A stretch of DNA of 64,000 bases from Pontibacter coccineus (lineage in GTDB: Bacteria; Bacteroidota; Bacteroidia; Cytophagales; Hymenobacteraceae): positions 372,001-436,000 of the forward strand of contig NZ_JAUOTN010000002.1 in assembly GCF_030546575.1 (NCBI RefSeq), in the 5' to 3' direction. The notes beneath the pieces are model-generated. The model ran no database searches, was not told the origin of the DNA, and was given only the letters and a program-made list of their open reading frames with translations. The position numbers and the translations under genes were made by a program. This document shows positions 9,073 to 17,839 of the stretch, one piece after another; position 1 is the first letter of the stretch; each line of letters begins with the position of its first letter.

Positions 9073-9161
9073 ATAAGTTAGCGTGTCGGGGACGGTATGT
9101 CAGAAGAAGGAATAAGACAAGTCCGGAGCAGCTGGTATATTAGGTTTTTTCTATAAAGGCC

Positions 9162-9191
9162 TTTGCAGTTGATTTAAAAGTACTACCTTTG
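9162..9191 (+). promoter_or_regulatory. Bacteroidota-type promoter for the aminopeptidase gene
   Basis: TTTG at 9162-9165 and TACCTTTG at 9184-9191 are separated by 18 bases, a good match to the -33/-7 pattern of the phylum. It lies about 70 bp upstream of the start codon. Confidence 0.7.
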
Positions 9192-9259
9192 CGGTGCAAG
9201 TTCTGCTAGGCCTAAGAATCTGACGAACCGCTGCACCTAGCCACTATACCTACAAAACT

Positions 9260-10552
9260 ATGAAATACCAGCCCATCGACAGGGAGCTGTTCTGCTATAA
9301 CAGGCGCAATTTTGTGCGGCAGCTCAAGCCTTCCTCTCTTGCTGTTTTTCATTCTAATGATGTGATGCCGACCAATGCGGATGGCACCATGGCGTTCCGC
9401 CAGAACAGCGACCTCTTCTATCTTTCGGGAGTAGACCAGGAGGAGAGCATCCTATTGCTTTTTCCGGACGCACGCGACGAGCGCATGAAGGAAGTGCTGT
9501 TTGTACGCGAGTCGAACGAGCACATCATGGTATGGGAAGGGTATAAACTCACCAAAGAGCAGGCTCGCGAAACGTCAGGTATAGCCTCTGTGCTGTGGCT
9601 GAAAGATTTTAAGCAGGTTTTCAATAGTTTGATGGCCGAAGCCGAGCACGTATACCTGAACACCAACGAGCACCTGCGTGCCGTGGTGGAAGTGGAGACA
9701 CGCGACGCCCGCTTCATCAAATGGTGCCGGGAGGTATACCCGCTGCACCGCTACGAGCGCAGCGCGCCCATCATGCACCACCTGCGTGCCATCAAATCCG
9801 AAAAAGAAATAGACCTGCTTCGCAAGGCGTGCGATATCACCGAACTGGGCTTCCGCAGACTGCTGCAGTTTATCAAGCCCGGGGTGATGGAGTACGAAGT
9901 GGAGGCAGAACTCTACCACGAATTTATACGCAACCGCTCACGCGGCCCGGCTTACAGCCCCATCATCGCTTCGGGCGAGAACGCCTGCATCCTGCACTAC
10001 ACCGACAATAGTCGCGAGTGCAAGGACGGCGACCTGCTGCTACTCGACGTGGGGGCGGAGTATGCCAATTACGCCGCTGATATGACGCGCACGGTGCCCG
10101 TGAACGGTAAGTTTACCAAGCGCCAGCGCGAAGTATACGAGGCAGTGCTGCGAGTGATGAAAGCCGCCACCCAGATGCTGGTGCCTGGCAACTCGCTGGA
10201 CCAGTACCACAAGTTTGTGGGGACAGTGATGGAGAACGAACTGATCGGACTCGGCCTGCTTAACGCAAGCGATGTACGCAACCAGGATCCTTCCAATCCA
10301 TTATACAGGAAATATTTCATGCACGGCACTTCGCACCATTTAGGGCTCGATGTGCATGATGTGGGCAGCAAGTACCGCTCTTTTGAAGAAGGAATGGTGT
10401 TTACCTGCGAGCCAGGCATCTATATAAGAGAAGAAGGTATAGGCGTGCGGTTGGAGAATGACATTCTGGTGACGCGGAGCGGACCGGTGGACCTGATGAA
10501 AAATATTCCGCTGGAGGCGGACGATATTGAGAGGCTGATGCAAAAGCGCTAA
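9260..10552 (+). CDS. pepP: Xaa-Pro aminopeptidase (M24B)
   Basis: A 430-residue cytosolic metallo-aminopeptidase that removes N-terminal residues preceding proline. An N-terminal creatinase-like domain spans about 1-165 (RRNFVRQL, NSDLFYLSG), followed by the pita-bread catalytic domain. All five metal ligands are visible: Asp263 (LLDVGAEY), Asp274 (AADMTRT), His359 (HGTSHHLGLDVHD), Glu384 (CEPGIYI) and Glu399 (VRLEND). Length and motif order match PepP rather than methionine aminopeptidase. It is monocistronic and follows a well-formed promoter at 9162-9191. Confidence 0.95.
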   Translation: MKYQPIDRELFCYNRRNFVRQLKPSSLAVFHSNDVMPTNADGTMAFRQNSDLFYLSGVDQEESILLLFPDARDERMKEVLFVRESNEHIMVWEGYKLTKEQARETSGIASVLWLKDFKQVFNSLMAEAEHVYLNTNEHLRAVVEVETRDARFIKWCREVYPLHRYERSAPIMHHLRAIKSEKEIDLLRKACDITELGFRRLLQFIKPGVMEYEVEAELYHEFIRNRSRGPAYSPIIASGENACILHYTDNSRECKDGDLLLLDVGAEYANYAADMTRTVPVNGKFTKRQREVYEAVLRVMKAATQMLVPGNSLDQYHKFVGTVMENELIGLGLLNASDVRNQDPSNPLYRKYFMHGTSHHLGLDVHDVGSKYRSFEEGMVFTCEPGIYIREEGIGVRLENDILVTRSGPVDLMKNIPLEADDIERLMQKR

Positions 10553-10937
10553 GCGCGTGCATGGCAGGGGTTTACAGATAACTACTTGCAGCCTTTTTTA
10601 TTGTATTTACGTTAAAAAACAGATGCTTTGCATTAATTGATGTTGAGCATACAACCCGCTAGTTGTAAAAAGGGTTGAAGTACAGGGATGCGCGGCTGCT
10701 GAAAACAGGTAAAGCAGTGCAAACAGCGCATCGGAGTAGAATTAGATTTAAGCTGATAAGACCGTTTTTTTAGACATTAACAAAATGCTTTTGCTTATGG
10801 ATAAAAATTACAACAATGCAACGACTACCCGCCTGACGTATCGAAATATACGTTCCGTCTGTTTTTTTATAGAAATATAAAAAAACTTACCTGAAAATAT
10901 GTACGTATTGTCATATCAAAATATACTTTTTAAAATT
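10553..10937. other. Long non-coding leader upstream of the OmpA-family gene
   Basis: This 385-bp gap has no gene. It holds two small hairpins close to the start codon: ACGTAT-CGAAAT-ATACGT (10836-10853) and an 11-bp perfect A/T stem with GAAA loop (10861-10886). They could form a structured 5' UTR for a highly expressed outer-membrane gene. No convincing TAnnTTTG element was found. Confidence 0.4.
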
Positions 10938-12392
10938 ATGCGAAAAACTCTAACGAAACTATTTACAACTGCTTTTGCGCTTGTATTCCTGCTGTCTGCC
11001 AACACAGCTGTGCTTGCGCAGAACGCCGACCAAAGGACGAACCTCCAGATCTACGGAAGTGCGCTCCAATATAAAGGTGATTTAGGCCATAACTGGTGGA
11101 AAGATAAAATGGGCTGGGGAGGCGGCGTTTCGCTGAACAGATACATGAGCCCGTCTTTCGACGCTGGTCTGCACCTGAGCTATGGTAACACTGAATTCAG
11201 CAGATTCGGATCCACCATGGATACCAAACTCGGCATGGCAATGCTCGGCCTGAGACTGAAAATGTATGGCACTATCCTGAAAGAGGACGCCTTTATCGGC
11301 CCATACCTGACAGTTGGTGGCGGTGGTCACTTTGTGAGACCAGAAGGTACTTCACCAACCGGTGCTTATGAAGATAACTTCGTTGCAGCTGCTGCTTTTG
11401 GTGGTGCTGGTATCCGTTTCAGATTCTCTGACAATGTGAGCCTGTTCATTGAGACAAAAGCTCACTTCACGAGCAACGACAAGTATGACAACATCGAGTC
11501 GAACATCAACGATCGCTTCCTACAGCACAACATCGGCCTTGGCTTCAACCTTGGTAAAGGCAAAGATACGGACGCTGACGGTGTGCCTGATAGAAGAGAC
11601 AAGTGCCCAGATACTCCAACTGGCGTGCAAGTTGACAAAGACGGTTGCCCAATCGATACTGACGGCGACGGTGTTCCGGATTACCAGGACGAATGCCCAA
11701 CTGAGGCTGGCGTAGCTAACCTGGGTGGTTGCCCTGACCGTGACGGTGACGGCGTAGCTGACAAAGATGATCAGTGCCCAGACGAAGCAGGTACTGCTGC
11801 CACACAAGGTTGCCCAGACAGCGACGGTGATGGTGTAGCTGACAAAGACGACAAGTGCCCTGACACGCCATCTGGTGTTCAAGTAGGTGCCGATGGTTGC
11901 CCAGTTGACTCTGACGGTGACGGTGTTCCGGATAACGAAGACCTTTGCCCTAACTCAGCAGGTACTGCCGAAACTAAAGGTTGCCCTGAGCTGGATGCCC
12001 GCACTAAGAAACTGATCGAAGAGAAAGTTAAATTCGAATTTGACCAGGCTCGCGTACAGGACGGTTACCGCCAGCTGCTTGACAGCATCGTGGTAGCTCT
12101 GGAGAAATACCCTGACCACGTACTGTTGATCAAAGGTCACGCTGACCACATCGGTTCAGAAGAGTACAACCAGGCACTGTCTGAGCAAAGAGCACAAGCT
12201 GTGAAGGACTACCTGATCCAGCGCGGTGTTCAAAACCCAGACCGTTTGGTAACAAGAGGTTACGGTGAAACTCAGCCACTTGTACAGGTTAACACAAGAC
12301 TGTCTAAAGCCAGAACTGCTGCTGCCCGTGCTCAGAACCGACGTGTCGGTTTCGAGATGAACACGCCAGACATGCAACTGAATCTGGAGTAA
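10938..12392 (+). CDS. OmpA-family outer-membrane protein with TSP3 calcium-binding repeats
   Basis: A structural protein linking the outer membrane to peptidoglycan. The start is placed at the ATG of MRKTLTKLF, giving a clean signal peptide ending in VLAQ; an ATG 39 bp upstream would add an untypical leader. The N-terminal half looks like an eight-strand barrel. Then come five D-x-D-x-D-G-V-x-D type thrombospondin-3 repeats with paired cysteines (DTDADGVPD, DTDGDGVPD, DRDGDGVAD, DSDGDGVAD, DSDGDGVPD). The C-terminal OmpA domain has the peptidoglycan-binding region LLIKGHADHIGSEEYNQALSEQRA and RLVTRGYGE. A perfect 20-bp terminator follows. Confidence 0.95.
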   Translation: MRKTLTKLFTTAFALVFLLSANTAVLAQNADQRTNLQIYGSALQYKGDLGHNWWKDKMGWGGGVSLNRYMSPSFDAGLHLSYGNTEFSRFGSTMDTKLGMAMLGLRLKMYGTILKEDAFIGPYLTVGGGGHFVRPEGTSPTGAYEDNFVAAAAFGGAGIRFRFSDNVSLFIETKAHFTSNDKYDNIESNINDRFLQHNIGLGFNLGKGKDTDADGVPDRRDKCPDTPTGVQVDKDGCPIDTDGDGVPDYQDECPTEAGVANLGGCPDRDGDGVADKDDQCPDEAGTAATQGCPDSDGDGVADKDDKCPDTPSGVQVGADGCPVDSDGDGVPDNEDLCPNSAGTAETKGCPELDARTKKLIEEKVKFEFDQARVQDGYRQLLDSIVVALEKYPDHVLLIKGHADHIGSEEYNQALSEQRAQAVKDYLIQRGVQNPDRLVTRGYGETQPLVQVNTRLSKARTAAARAQNRRVGFEMNTPDMQLNLE

Positions 12393-12415
12393 CATAACTA
12401 GCCGTTAAGGTTAAA

Positions 12416-12459
12416 ACACAAAAAGGCCCCGCAGAGCAATCTGCGGGGCCTTTTTGTGT
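12416..12459 (+). terminator. Strong intrinsic terminator of the OmpA gene
   Basis: A perfect 20-bp stem (12416-12435 with 12440-12459) has a GCAA loop, a GGCCCCGC core and a T5 tract on the plus strand. Confidence 0.92.
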
Positions 12460-12592
12460 TTATGCGGGGTTGTGCAGAACAAGGTTAAGGAAAATTTTCA
12501 GGTGTGAGAAAGGCAGAGGTGAGCACAAAGACCTCGCAGCGTCTTTCAGACCTGCGAGTGTCTAAGGGCTGCGCAGGTATAGCTTGTCTGAA

Positions 12593-12647
12593 TCAGGATT
12601 AACAGGATTTTAAAGAGGGCCCCTACCCCCAGGATTGACAGGATTTT
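12593..12647. repeat. Tandem CAGGATTRACAGGATTTT repeat pair
   Basis: Two near-identical copies (12593-12612 and 12630-12647) of an 18-base word are separated by a C-rich spacer. I recall similar AGGATTnACAGGATTT strings as dispersed intergenic repeats in other bacteria, but that is memory, not a search. Confidence 0.55.
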
Positions 12648-12704
12648 CTCAGACGATTGACATCTCCCTGCCCCCAAGGTAGGGTCGTTGAGTTCTAAGG
12701 AATT

Positions 12705-12816
12705 CTCCCCTTGAGGGGAGCGCAGAGGGGTGTTTACATCTGCGAGGAAACTGGAAGTTGGCCATTTACTGGCTTTTCGACTCTGTATTTACACCCCTAT
12801 GATCCCCTCAAGGGGA
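12705..12816. repeat. Inverted pair of a composite palindromic repeat
   Basis: Copy A (12705-12733) contains CTCCCCTTGAGGGGAG followed by AGGGGTGT. Copy B (12791-12816) carries the same parts inverted: ACACCCCT then ATCCCCTCAAGGGGAT. Each contains its own small palindrome, and the pair can form a larger hairpin. Confidence 0.65.
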
Positions 12817-12911
12817 TAGTTTATGGCAGAACGTCCCCAAGGGGGATTTCCCGTCTGTTGCCAATCTGCAGGTATAGGTGCTGTAGTTCCCGTTGCTGAA
12901 CCGGGTCAAAT

Positions 12912-12960
12912 CACCCCTGCCCCTCCTTGTCCTTTAAGAGGGCGCCTACCCTAGGAGGGG
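12912..12960. repeat. Third degenerate CCCCTCCT/AGGAGGGG repeat
   Basis: CCCCTCCT (12920-12927) pairs with AGGAGGGG (12953-12960) and is preceded by CACCCCTG. It resembles the composite repeat at 12705-12816 in style. Confidence 0.5.
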
Positions 12961-13295
12961 AGCTTGTAACTGCCAATTCACAGGTACAAGCCCCGTGGCA
13001 CCTGTTTCACACCCCTGGCAGGTATAGCAAGACTAACTTGCCCCGGAAGCGATGAAACAAACAGCATCAGCCAGGTGCACTAAATGACGCTCCACTGTTC
13101 GAGCGTTCAGCGAGTGGGGGTAGGGGCCCTCGATTTGGAGCGTCTTGATTTTTTTGCCTTGGGCGTAGGGGCCCTTGCTTTTTTTATCAAGAAAAAAAGT
13201 AGGTGCCCGCCGCACAGGCGAAGCTATAAAACAGCACTGGTTGCTATACCAGCAACAGCAGTAGCGACACCAGCTTAAAACTTGCCATCATGCAC

Positions 13296-13415
13296 TATCG
13301 GCCGGAGTCCGCCCGATACCTCACACTCGCCAGAGGCGAGCGAGAGCTCAGAAGCCGGGGCAACCACAATAGGGCCGGAGGCCCCATCATAGCAAGTCAC
13401 GAGCGTGGACGCTCG
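13296..13415. repeat. Cluster of four short hairpins (REP/BIME-like)
   Basis: Four consecutive inverted repeats occur in 120 bp: TATCGG/CCGATA (13296-13318), CTCGCC/GGCGAG (13326-13340), GGGCC/GGCCC (13372-13384) and CGAGCG/CGCTCG (13400-13415). Such spacing resembles repetitive extragenic palindromes, though no consensus family is recognised. Confidence 0.5.
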
Positions 13416-13503
13416 CGCCATAGCACATAGCTCCGCAGGACAGGCAAAGAACCCGCCTTGCTATACCTATAGCACTTCCGAGAAAACCGAGTAAAGAGAA
13501 ATT

Positions 13504-14427
13504 CTACTGCTTCGAAGCCAGCAGGTATAGCACCGCCATACGAATGGCCACGCCATTCTCTACCTGGTTGAGAATGATGGAGTGATGAGAATCAGCGGCA
13601 TCGGAGCTAAGTTCTACACCGCGGTTGATCGGGCCGGGGTGCATGAGTACGATCTCCTTGTCGAGGCTGTCGAGCATCTTCTTGTCGATGCCATAGTAGA
13701 GTGTATACTCACGTAGGGATGGGAAATACTTCATTTGCTGGCGCTCCAGCTGTATGCGCAGCACGTTCGCTACATCGCACCAGGCAAGCGCTTTGCGCAC
13801 ATCAAACTCCACTTTTACGCCCAGCTCCTTAATGTACTTGGGTAACAGCGTAACTGGCCCGCAGACCATCACCTCGGCACCAAGTTTCTGTAGCGCGAAG
13901 ATGTTGGACAGCGCCACACGAGAGTGCAGAATATCGCCGATGATCACCACTTTCTTGCCTGCAACTTCGCCCAATTTCTCACGAATGGAAAAAGAATCAA
14001 GTAGGGCCTGGGTGGGGTGCTCGTGGGTGCCGTCGCCGGCATTTACGATGTTGGCATCGATATGGCGCGACAAGAAATGGGGTGCTCCCGGGCTGGAGTG
14101 GCGCATCACGATCATGTCCACTTTCATGGCCAGGATGTTGTTCACCGTGTCGAGCAGGGTTTCGCCTTTCTTCACGGAGCTGCCGCTGGACGAGAAGTTG
14201 ATCACATCAGCGGAAAGCCTTTTTTCGGCCAGCTCGAAGGAAAGGCGGGTGCGGGTAGAGTTCTCGAAAAAGACGTTGGCAATGGTGATGTCACGCAGCG
14301 AGGGCACTTTCTTGATGGGCCGGTTCAGAACATCTTTAAAGTTATCAGCGGTCTCGAAAATGAGTTGAATGTCTTCTGCTGTAATGTCTTTGATGCCGAG
14401 GAGATGCCGGACGCTGAGCTCTTGCAT
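13504..14427 (-). CDS. pyrB: Aspartate carbamoyltransferase catalytic subunit
   Basis: Catalyses carbamoyl phosphate plus aspartate to carbamoyl-aspartate in pyrimidine synthesis. It has 307 residues, the usual ATCase length. The carbamoyl-phosphate site FENSTRTRLSFELA sits at residues 54-67 (STRTR 57-61), followed by SSVKKGETLLDT, the domain signature GDGTHEHPTQALLD, and the C-terminal HPGPINRG. It starts 7 bp after the pyrR stop, so the two are co-transcribed. No regulatory subunit gene (pyrI) is in the window. Confidence 0.97.
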   Translation of the reverse strand: MQELSVRHLLGIKDITAEDIQLIFETADNFKDVLNRPIKKVPSLRDITIANVFFENSTRTRLSFELAEKRLSADVINFSSSGSSVKKGETLLDTVNNILAMKVDMIVMRHSSPGAPHFLSRHIDANIVNAGDGTHEHPTQALLDSFSIREKLGEVAGKKVVIIGDILHSRVALSNIFALQKLGAEVMVCGPVTLLPKYIKELGVKVEFDVRKALAWCDVANVLRIQLERQQMKYFPSLREYTLYYGIDKKMLDSLDKEIVLMHPGPINRGVELSSDAADSHHSIILNQVENGVAIRMAVLYLLASKQ

Positions 14428-14434
14428 GGGTGCT

Positions 14435-14983
14435 TTATTCTTCGTTTTTGGTCACTAACCAGATATTGTCTTCTTGTGTTTCGGACCCTTGCCACTCCAC
14501 CAGCACCCGCTGCGATTGCAGAGAGTTGACACGCCGGCCCACGTACGTTGGCTCGATGGGCAGATGGCGGCTGTAGAGCCGATCAATCAGCACCAGCAGC
14601 TCCACATTGGCCGGGCGCCCGAAGGAGATCATGGCATCCATGGCGGCCCTCACCGAGCGGCCGGTATAGAGCACGTCATCCGCCAGAATCACTTTCTTAC
14701 CCTCGATGAGGAAGTCGATGTGCGTGGCGTTAGCGGCCAGTGGCGTATCCCTTCTTCTGAAGTCGTCGCGGTGGAATGTGGTGTCGAGGTAGCCTGTTGG
14801 AACCGTGGTGCCCAGGATGGCTTTCAGGGTGCTTTGGATGCGTTGTGCCACCTGGCGTCCGCGGGGCTGCAGACCGATGATCACAGAATCAGAAAAATCG
14901 CCGTGGTTCTCGATGAGCTGGTGGCAAAGGCGCATCACCATAATCTCGAGCAACTGGTGATTTACGATGAGTCTTTTCTGCAT
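14435..14983 (-). CDS. pyrR: Bifunctional pyr operon regulator / uracil phosphoribosyltransferase
   Basis: A PyrR-family protein, in Gram-positives an RNA-binding attenuator and UPRTase. The PRPP-binding signature VILADDVLYTGRSVRAA lies in the middle, preceded by SDSVIIGLQPRGRQVAQRI and DTTFHRDDF, all PyrR hallmarks. The start is placed at MQKRLIV (14983); a further in-frame ATG at 15004 adds seven unlikely residues. A TATATTTG -7 element lies at 15002-15009, just upstream, which favours the shorter start. No PyrR-type anti-antiterminator was evident upstream, so an RNA-regulatory role is unproven here. Confidence 0.94.
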   Translation of the reverse strand: MQKRLIVNHQLLEIMVMRLCHQLIENHGDFSDSVIIGLQPRGRQVAQRIQSTLKAILGTTVPTGYLDTTFHRDDFRRRDTPLAANATHIDFLIEGKKVILADDVLYTGRSVRAAMDAMISFGRPANVELLVLIDRLYSRHLPIEPTYVGRRVNSLQSQRVLVEWQGSETQEDNIWLVTKNEE

Positions 14984-15059
14984 GGCCTGGGGTCTTGGTT
15001 GCAAATATAGGATGTTCGGTTGAATTGTTAAATTGCTGGGTAGCTAAAAGGGTAAATTG

Positions 15060-15217
15060 TTAAATTGTTGAATGGTTAAATTGTTGGATTGTTATTGATT
15101 AAGGCGGTAAGAAAGAAATTTTGAAGAAAGCATAGTGAATACCGTACGCTGTTAGAAATAGGTATAGCCGTAATTCTGTAAGTAAAATCAATAACCATCA
15201 ACCATTCAACAATTTAA
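15060..15217. repeat. Intergenic inverted repeat with 18-bp arms
   Basis: The 18-bp arm at 15060-15077 (TTAAATTGTTGAATGGTT) is exactly complementary to 15200-15217. The arms flank about 120 bp of spacer between pyrR and the downstream secreted-protein gene. Degenerate copies of the same words extend on both sides (15020-15100, 15188-15232). Confidence 0.75.
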
Positions 15218-15228
15218 CCATCCAGCCT

Positions 15229-16707
15229 TTAAAATGTAATCTTGTTGATGTAGAACACGGAGCGGTTGGGGCCGTTGGGGACGCGTATACGCTGGAAACC
15301 AAAGGCGGCGAAGTGGGGGCCATACCAGCGGATCAGGCCCGGCAGATCTGTGCTGATGACTTTTTCCTCTTTTTCGTAGGGCAGGAGCTCAATGGAAGTT
15401 TCCTTGTCCGTGAACTTGTTTTGCTCCATCTGGCGGTAGATGATTTTTTCCTGGTCAGGATAGGCCATCACCACCCGTCCGTCCGGCAGGCCAGCAACTT
15501 CTACTGCATGGGTCAGCTCAGGGGTTAGCACGTCGGGGAGGGGGAAAGCGTTGTCCCATAGCAGCACCCCATCCCGATCGAAGCCCAGGGCAATAGCATG
15601 CGTATGCTTGTAGGCCTGCGCTTCCCGTTCCAGTCCTCTGATGCGATTGTCGAAAAAATTGCTGTTGCTGCGGTACTGGGGGAAATATACCTCTGCAGCC
15701 AGTACGTACCCGTTGGGCGTTTCGATCAGATCGTGCAGGAGCATGCGGTAGCGCTGCAGGGGCTCTTTGCCATCGGCAATGCGGGCAAACTCACGCTTGC
15801 GGGTGCGTGCTTCCCGGCGCGGCTTCATGTATTTAAAGAAGTTCTGCAGATCCAGCAGCGAGTAAAACTCCCCTTCCGCGACTTTAAAAGCCACCGGCGA
15901 TGTGAAAAAGCCCTGCACAAAGCGCAGGTCCCGGGCTCCGTAGGTGCCCACCAGCATGCGCGAAAGTGTGTCGCCGGGGGTGACCTCTGCGTTGAGCAGG
16001 CTCCTGTCCTGAGGCTGCAGGATAAAGTAGTTTTGCAGCAGCTTGCCGTTGTGGTCAAAGCTCTTTACCTGCAGGCGCGATATCCGGCGGTTAGTCTCGG
16101 ACAGCACGACATCCACACGGCCGTGCTCGTGGTCGGTCAGCAGGTCAGAGAAGGAGGACTCTTCGCCATACAAGGCGGGAAGGACGGTGGGCTGTGGCTT
16201 CTCCGGATTCAGGTATAGCAGGCTCGGCTTTGTATCGTAGCTGTTGCCGGTGATCAGGAAATGGTTGCCGCGCAGCACATTGAATTCATAAATGTACTCT
16301 GACTTGTCAAGCTCGATCTCGCTCTGACTTACCGTGCCATCGCCCATGTCGAGCCGCACGAAGGTATAGAGCGTGGGCTTGGCTGCCTGAAAGATAAGGT
16401 AGGTATAGGGGGCTTCCGTGTAGAGGCGTACAAATTCATACTCGGGCTTCAGGTCCAGGTTACTTTTCCAGACAGGCTCCAGCTTGGCATTGTACTTCTC
16501 CAGAACAAAGTCAGGATTCCTGGCCCAGGTGTCGGCTTTGCGGCTGTAGACCAGCAAACTGCTATCGGGCAGTGCCAGTACCTCCACGTGGCTGGTTTCG
16601 TACTGATAGGGCAGCTCGAGGCGCACGGGCTGCTGAGGCTCCTGTGCCCAAAGCAGGACAGGTGCCAGCCCGGCAAAGCAGAACAGCAAAAGGCGCAGGT
16701 ATGGCAT
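15229..16707 (-). CDS. Secreted protein of unknown function (probable beta-propeller)
   Basis: A 492-residue protein with a signal peptide (LLLFCFAGLAPVLLWAQ, cleavage about residue 21). The mature part is a series of 40-60-residue units rich in aromatic and beta-branched residues with recurring turns such as LPDSSLLVYSRKADTW, RGNHFLITGNSYD and LPDGRVVMAYPDQEK. That suggests a propeller-like all-beta fold. It has no catalytic motif I can name. It lies downstream of pyrR-pyrB on the same strand but behind a long inverted repeat. It is well conserved in codon usage, so it is surely a real gene. Confidence 0.85.
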   Translation of the reverse strand: MPYLRLLLFCFAGLAPVLLWAQEPQQPVRLELPYQYETSHVEVLALPDSSLLVYSRKADTWARNPDFVLEKYNAKLEPVWKSNLDLKPEYEFVRLYTEAPYTYLIFQAAKPTLYTFVRLDMGDGTVSQSEIELDKSEYIYEFNVLRGNHFLITGNSYDTKPSLLYLNPEKPQPTVLPALYGEESSFSDLLTDHEHGRVDVVLSETNRRISRLQVKSFDHNGKLLQNYFILQPQDRSLLNAEVTPGDTLSRMLVGTYGARDLRFVQGFFTSPVAFKVAEGEFYSLLDLQNFFKYMKPRREARTRKREFARIADGKEPLQRYRMLLHDLIETPNGYVLAAEVYFPQYRSNSNFFDNRIRGLEREAQAYKHTHAIALGFDRDGVLLWDNAFPLPDVLTPELTHAVEVAGLPDGRVVMAYPDQEKIIYRQMEQNKFTDKETSIELLPYEKEEKVISTDLPGLIRWYGPHFAAFGFQRIRVPNGPNRSVFYINKITF

Positions 16708-16813
16708 GTTACAATCTTATGCTGCCGGTAGGCAGTGGGTATAAGGCAGTTAAATGCTTTTTACTCTTTTTTGTAAGGTAACGTTGTGCCTGCGTGCGGC
16801 CAGTCGCCCCGGA

Positions 16814-17218
16814 TTAATTGCCCAGGGCGAGCAGCACGTCAAACTCCTCCACTTTGAGCGGCATCACCGACAGGCGTGACTGGCGCAGCAGGGCGACGTT
16901 CTCCAGGCGTGGGTCTTTCTTGATCTGGTCCAGTGTTACGGGATTTTTAAATGCACTTTCCGGCACCAGGTCTACCGCCATCCACTTCGGGTCGTCGGCG
17001 CTTGGGTCAGGGTAGGCGGCTTTGTCCACTTTGGCCATGCCCACAATCGCTTTCTCGGACACGCTGTGGTAAAAGAGCACCAGGTCGCCGGGCTGCATGA
17101 GCTGCAGGTTGTTGCGTGCCTGGTAATTACGAACGCCATCCCAGCAGACACGGCCTTCTTTTACAAATCTGGCCCAGGAATAGGCCTCAGGTTCTGATTT
17201 TACTAACCAGTATTGCAT
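16814..17218 (-). CDS. EVE domain-containing protein
   Basis: A 134-residue protein consisting of one EVE (PUA-like) domain, proposed to bind modified bases in DNA or RNA. Typical elements are YWLVKSEPEAYSW at the N-terminus, CWDGVRNYQARNNLQLMQPGDLVLFYHS, and VGMAKVDKAAYPDP. Length and arrangement match stand-alone bacterial EVE proteins (thymocyte nuclear protein 1 homologues). It is followed by a small lipoprotein gene in the opposite 5' direction with little spacing evidence for an operon. The biological target is unknown. Confidence 0.93.
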   Translation of the reverse strand: MQYWLVKSEPEAYSWARFVKEGRVCWDGVRNYQARNNLQLMQPGDLVLFYHSVSEKAIVGMAKVDKAAYPDPSADDPKWMAVDLVPESAFKNPVTLDQIKKDPRLENVALLRQSRLSVMPLKVEEFDVLLALGN

Positions 17219-17278
17219 GTGTAAGGTATAGGTAAACGAATTTAAGATCAGTTGAAATAGTGCCGAAAAGGCATCCCG

Positions 17279-17680
17279 TTACTCGTCCTTCACTTCCGGC
17301 TTTATCCTCACCTTCAGTACGCTGTCTTTCAGCGACACCACTTCCATGGTATAGCGCTGTTCGGGGTAACCGTTGCCCTGGATGTGCACGAGTATGGTGT
17401 TCTTGTCTTTGTACTCCCAGATGCCGATGTGTTCCTCCAGCCCGTCAGCAGGCGCTATGACATATTGCTTGGCCACACCCTCGCGCTCCAATGCAAAGCC
17501 GGTCCGCCCTCTGGACGGCGGAAAGTCGTAGGTGTTGGGGCGGTACACGAGCACATCTTCCTCATCTTCTTCGTAAGAGTGTAACCAGGTTTGGCCCAAT
17601 AGTTCGGCCTCTGCCTTTTTACGGCAGGTGTTGGCCAGCAGCACGAGGCACAGAACGCATAGCAGCGAAGCGTATTTCAT
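17279..17680 (-). CDS. Small lipoprotein of unknown function
   Basis: 133 residues with a signal peptide and a lipobox-like LLANTC, followed by RKKAEAELLGQTWLHSYEEDEEDVLVYRP. The body (FALEREGVAKQYVI, HIGIWEYKDKNTILVHI, YTMEVVSLKDSVLKVRI) looks like a small lipocalin-type beta barrel as found in many Bacteroidota lipoproteins. That fold is inferred only from strand pattern. No motif identifies a ligand. The gene stands alone between the EVE gene (16814-17218) and the divergent PolX-like gene. Confidence 0.8.
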   Translation of the reverse strand: MKYASLLCVLCLVLLANTCRKKAEAELLGQTWLHSYEEDEEDVLVYRPNTYDFPPSRGRTGFALEREGVAKQYVIAPADGLEEHIGIWEYKDKNTILVHIQGNGYPEQRYTMEVVSLKDSVLKVRIKPEVKDE

Positions 17681-17812
17681 ATTTTTTGTTTTATGTGCTC
17701 CTATCAGAAACAGCTAAATAGATAGCCAAGATAGGGATTTCCTGCTTTATATAGAAGCTCCATAATATAAAAGGCGCTCGGACAGGGGTGGCAAAGGTAT
17801 GGCGGCTTTTTC

Positions 17813-17820
17813 TATCTTTG
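17813..17820 (+). promoter_or_regulatory. Candidate -7 element TATCTTTG for the PolX-like gene
   Basis: A TAnnTTTG match lies 20 bp upstream of the TTG start codon at 17840. A -33 TTTG at proper spacing is not visible. Confidence 0.45.
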
Positions 17821-17839
17821 TATTCATACAGACATTGCC

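Larger units (their letters stand above)
12460..13503. other. Repeat-rich 1-kb non-coding region
   Basis: No convincing gene lies between the OmpA terminator and pyrB. The region is a patchwork of short palindromes, GGTATAG words and repeats listed separately. It also contains an 8-bp T/A hairpin at 13178-13199 (CTTTTTTT with AAAAAAAG). Short open frames here have no recognisable domain or codon bias. Confidence 0.6.

Noticed and set aside
12711..12899. 62-residue frame in the repeat gap
   Set aside because: Built from the palindromic CCCCTTGAGGGG repeats; no protein features.
13033..13215. 60-residue frame with FFLDKKSKGPYAQGKK
   Set aside because: Lies in the repeat-rich gap, has no domain and resembles translated dispersed repeat sequence. 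Not supported as a gene.
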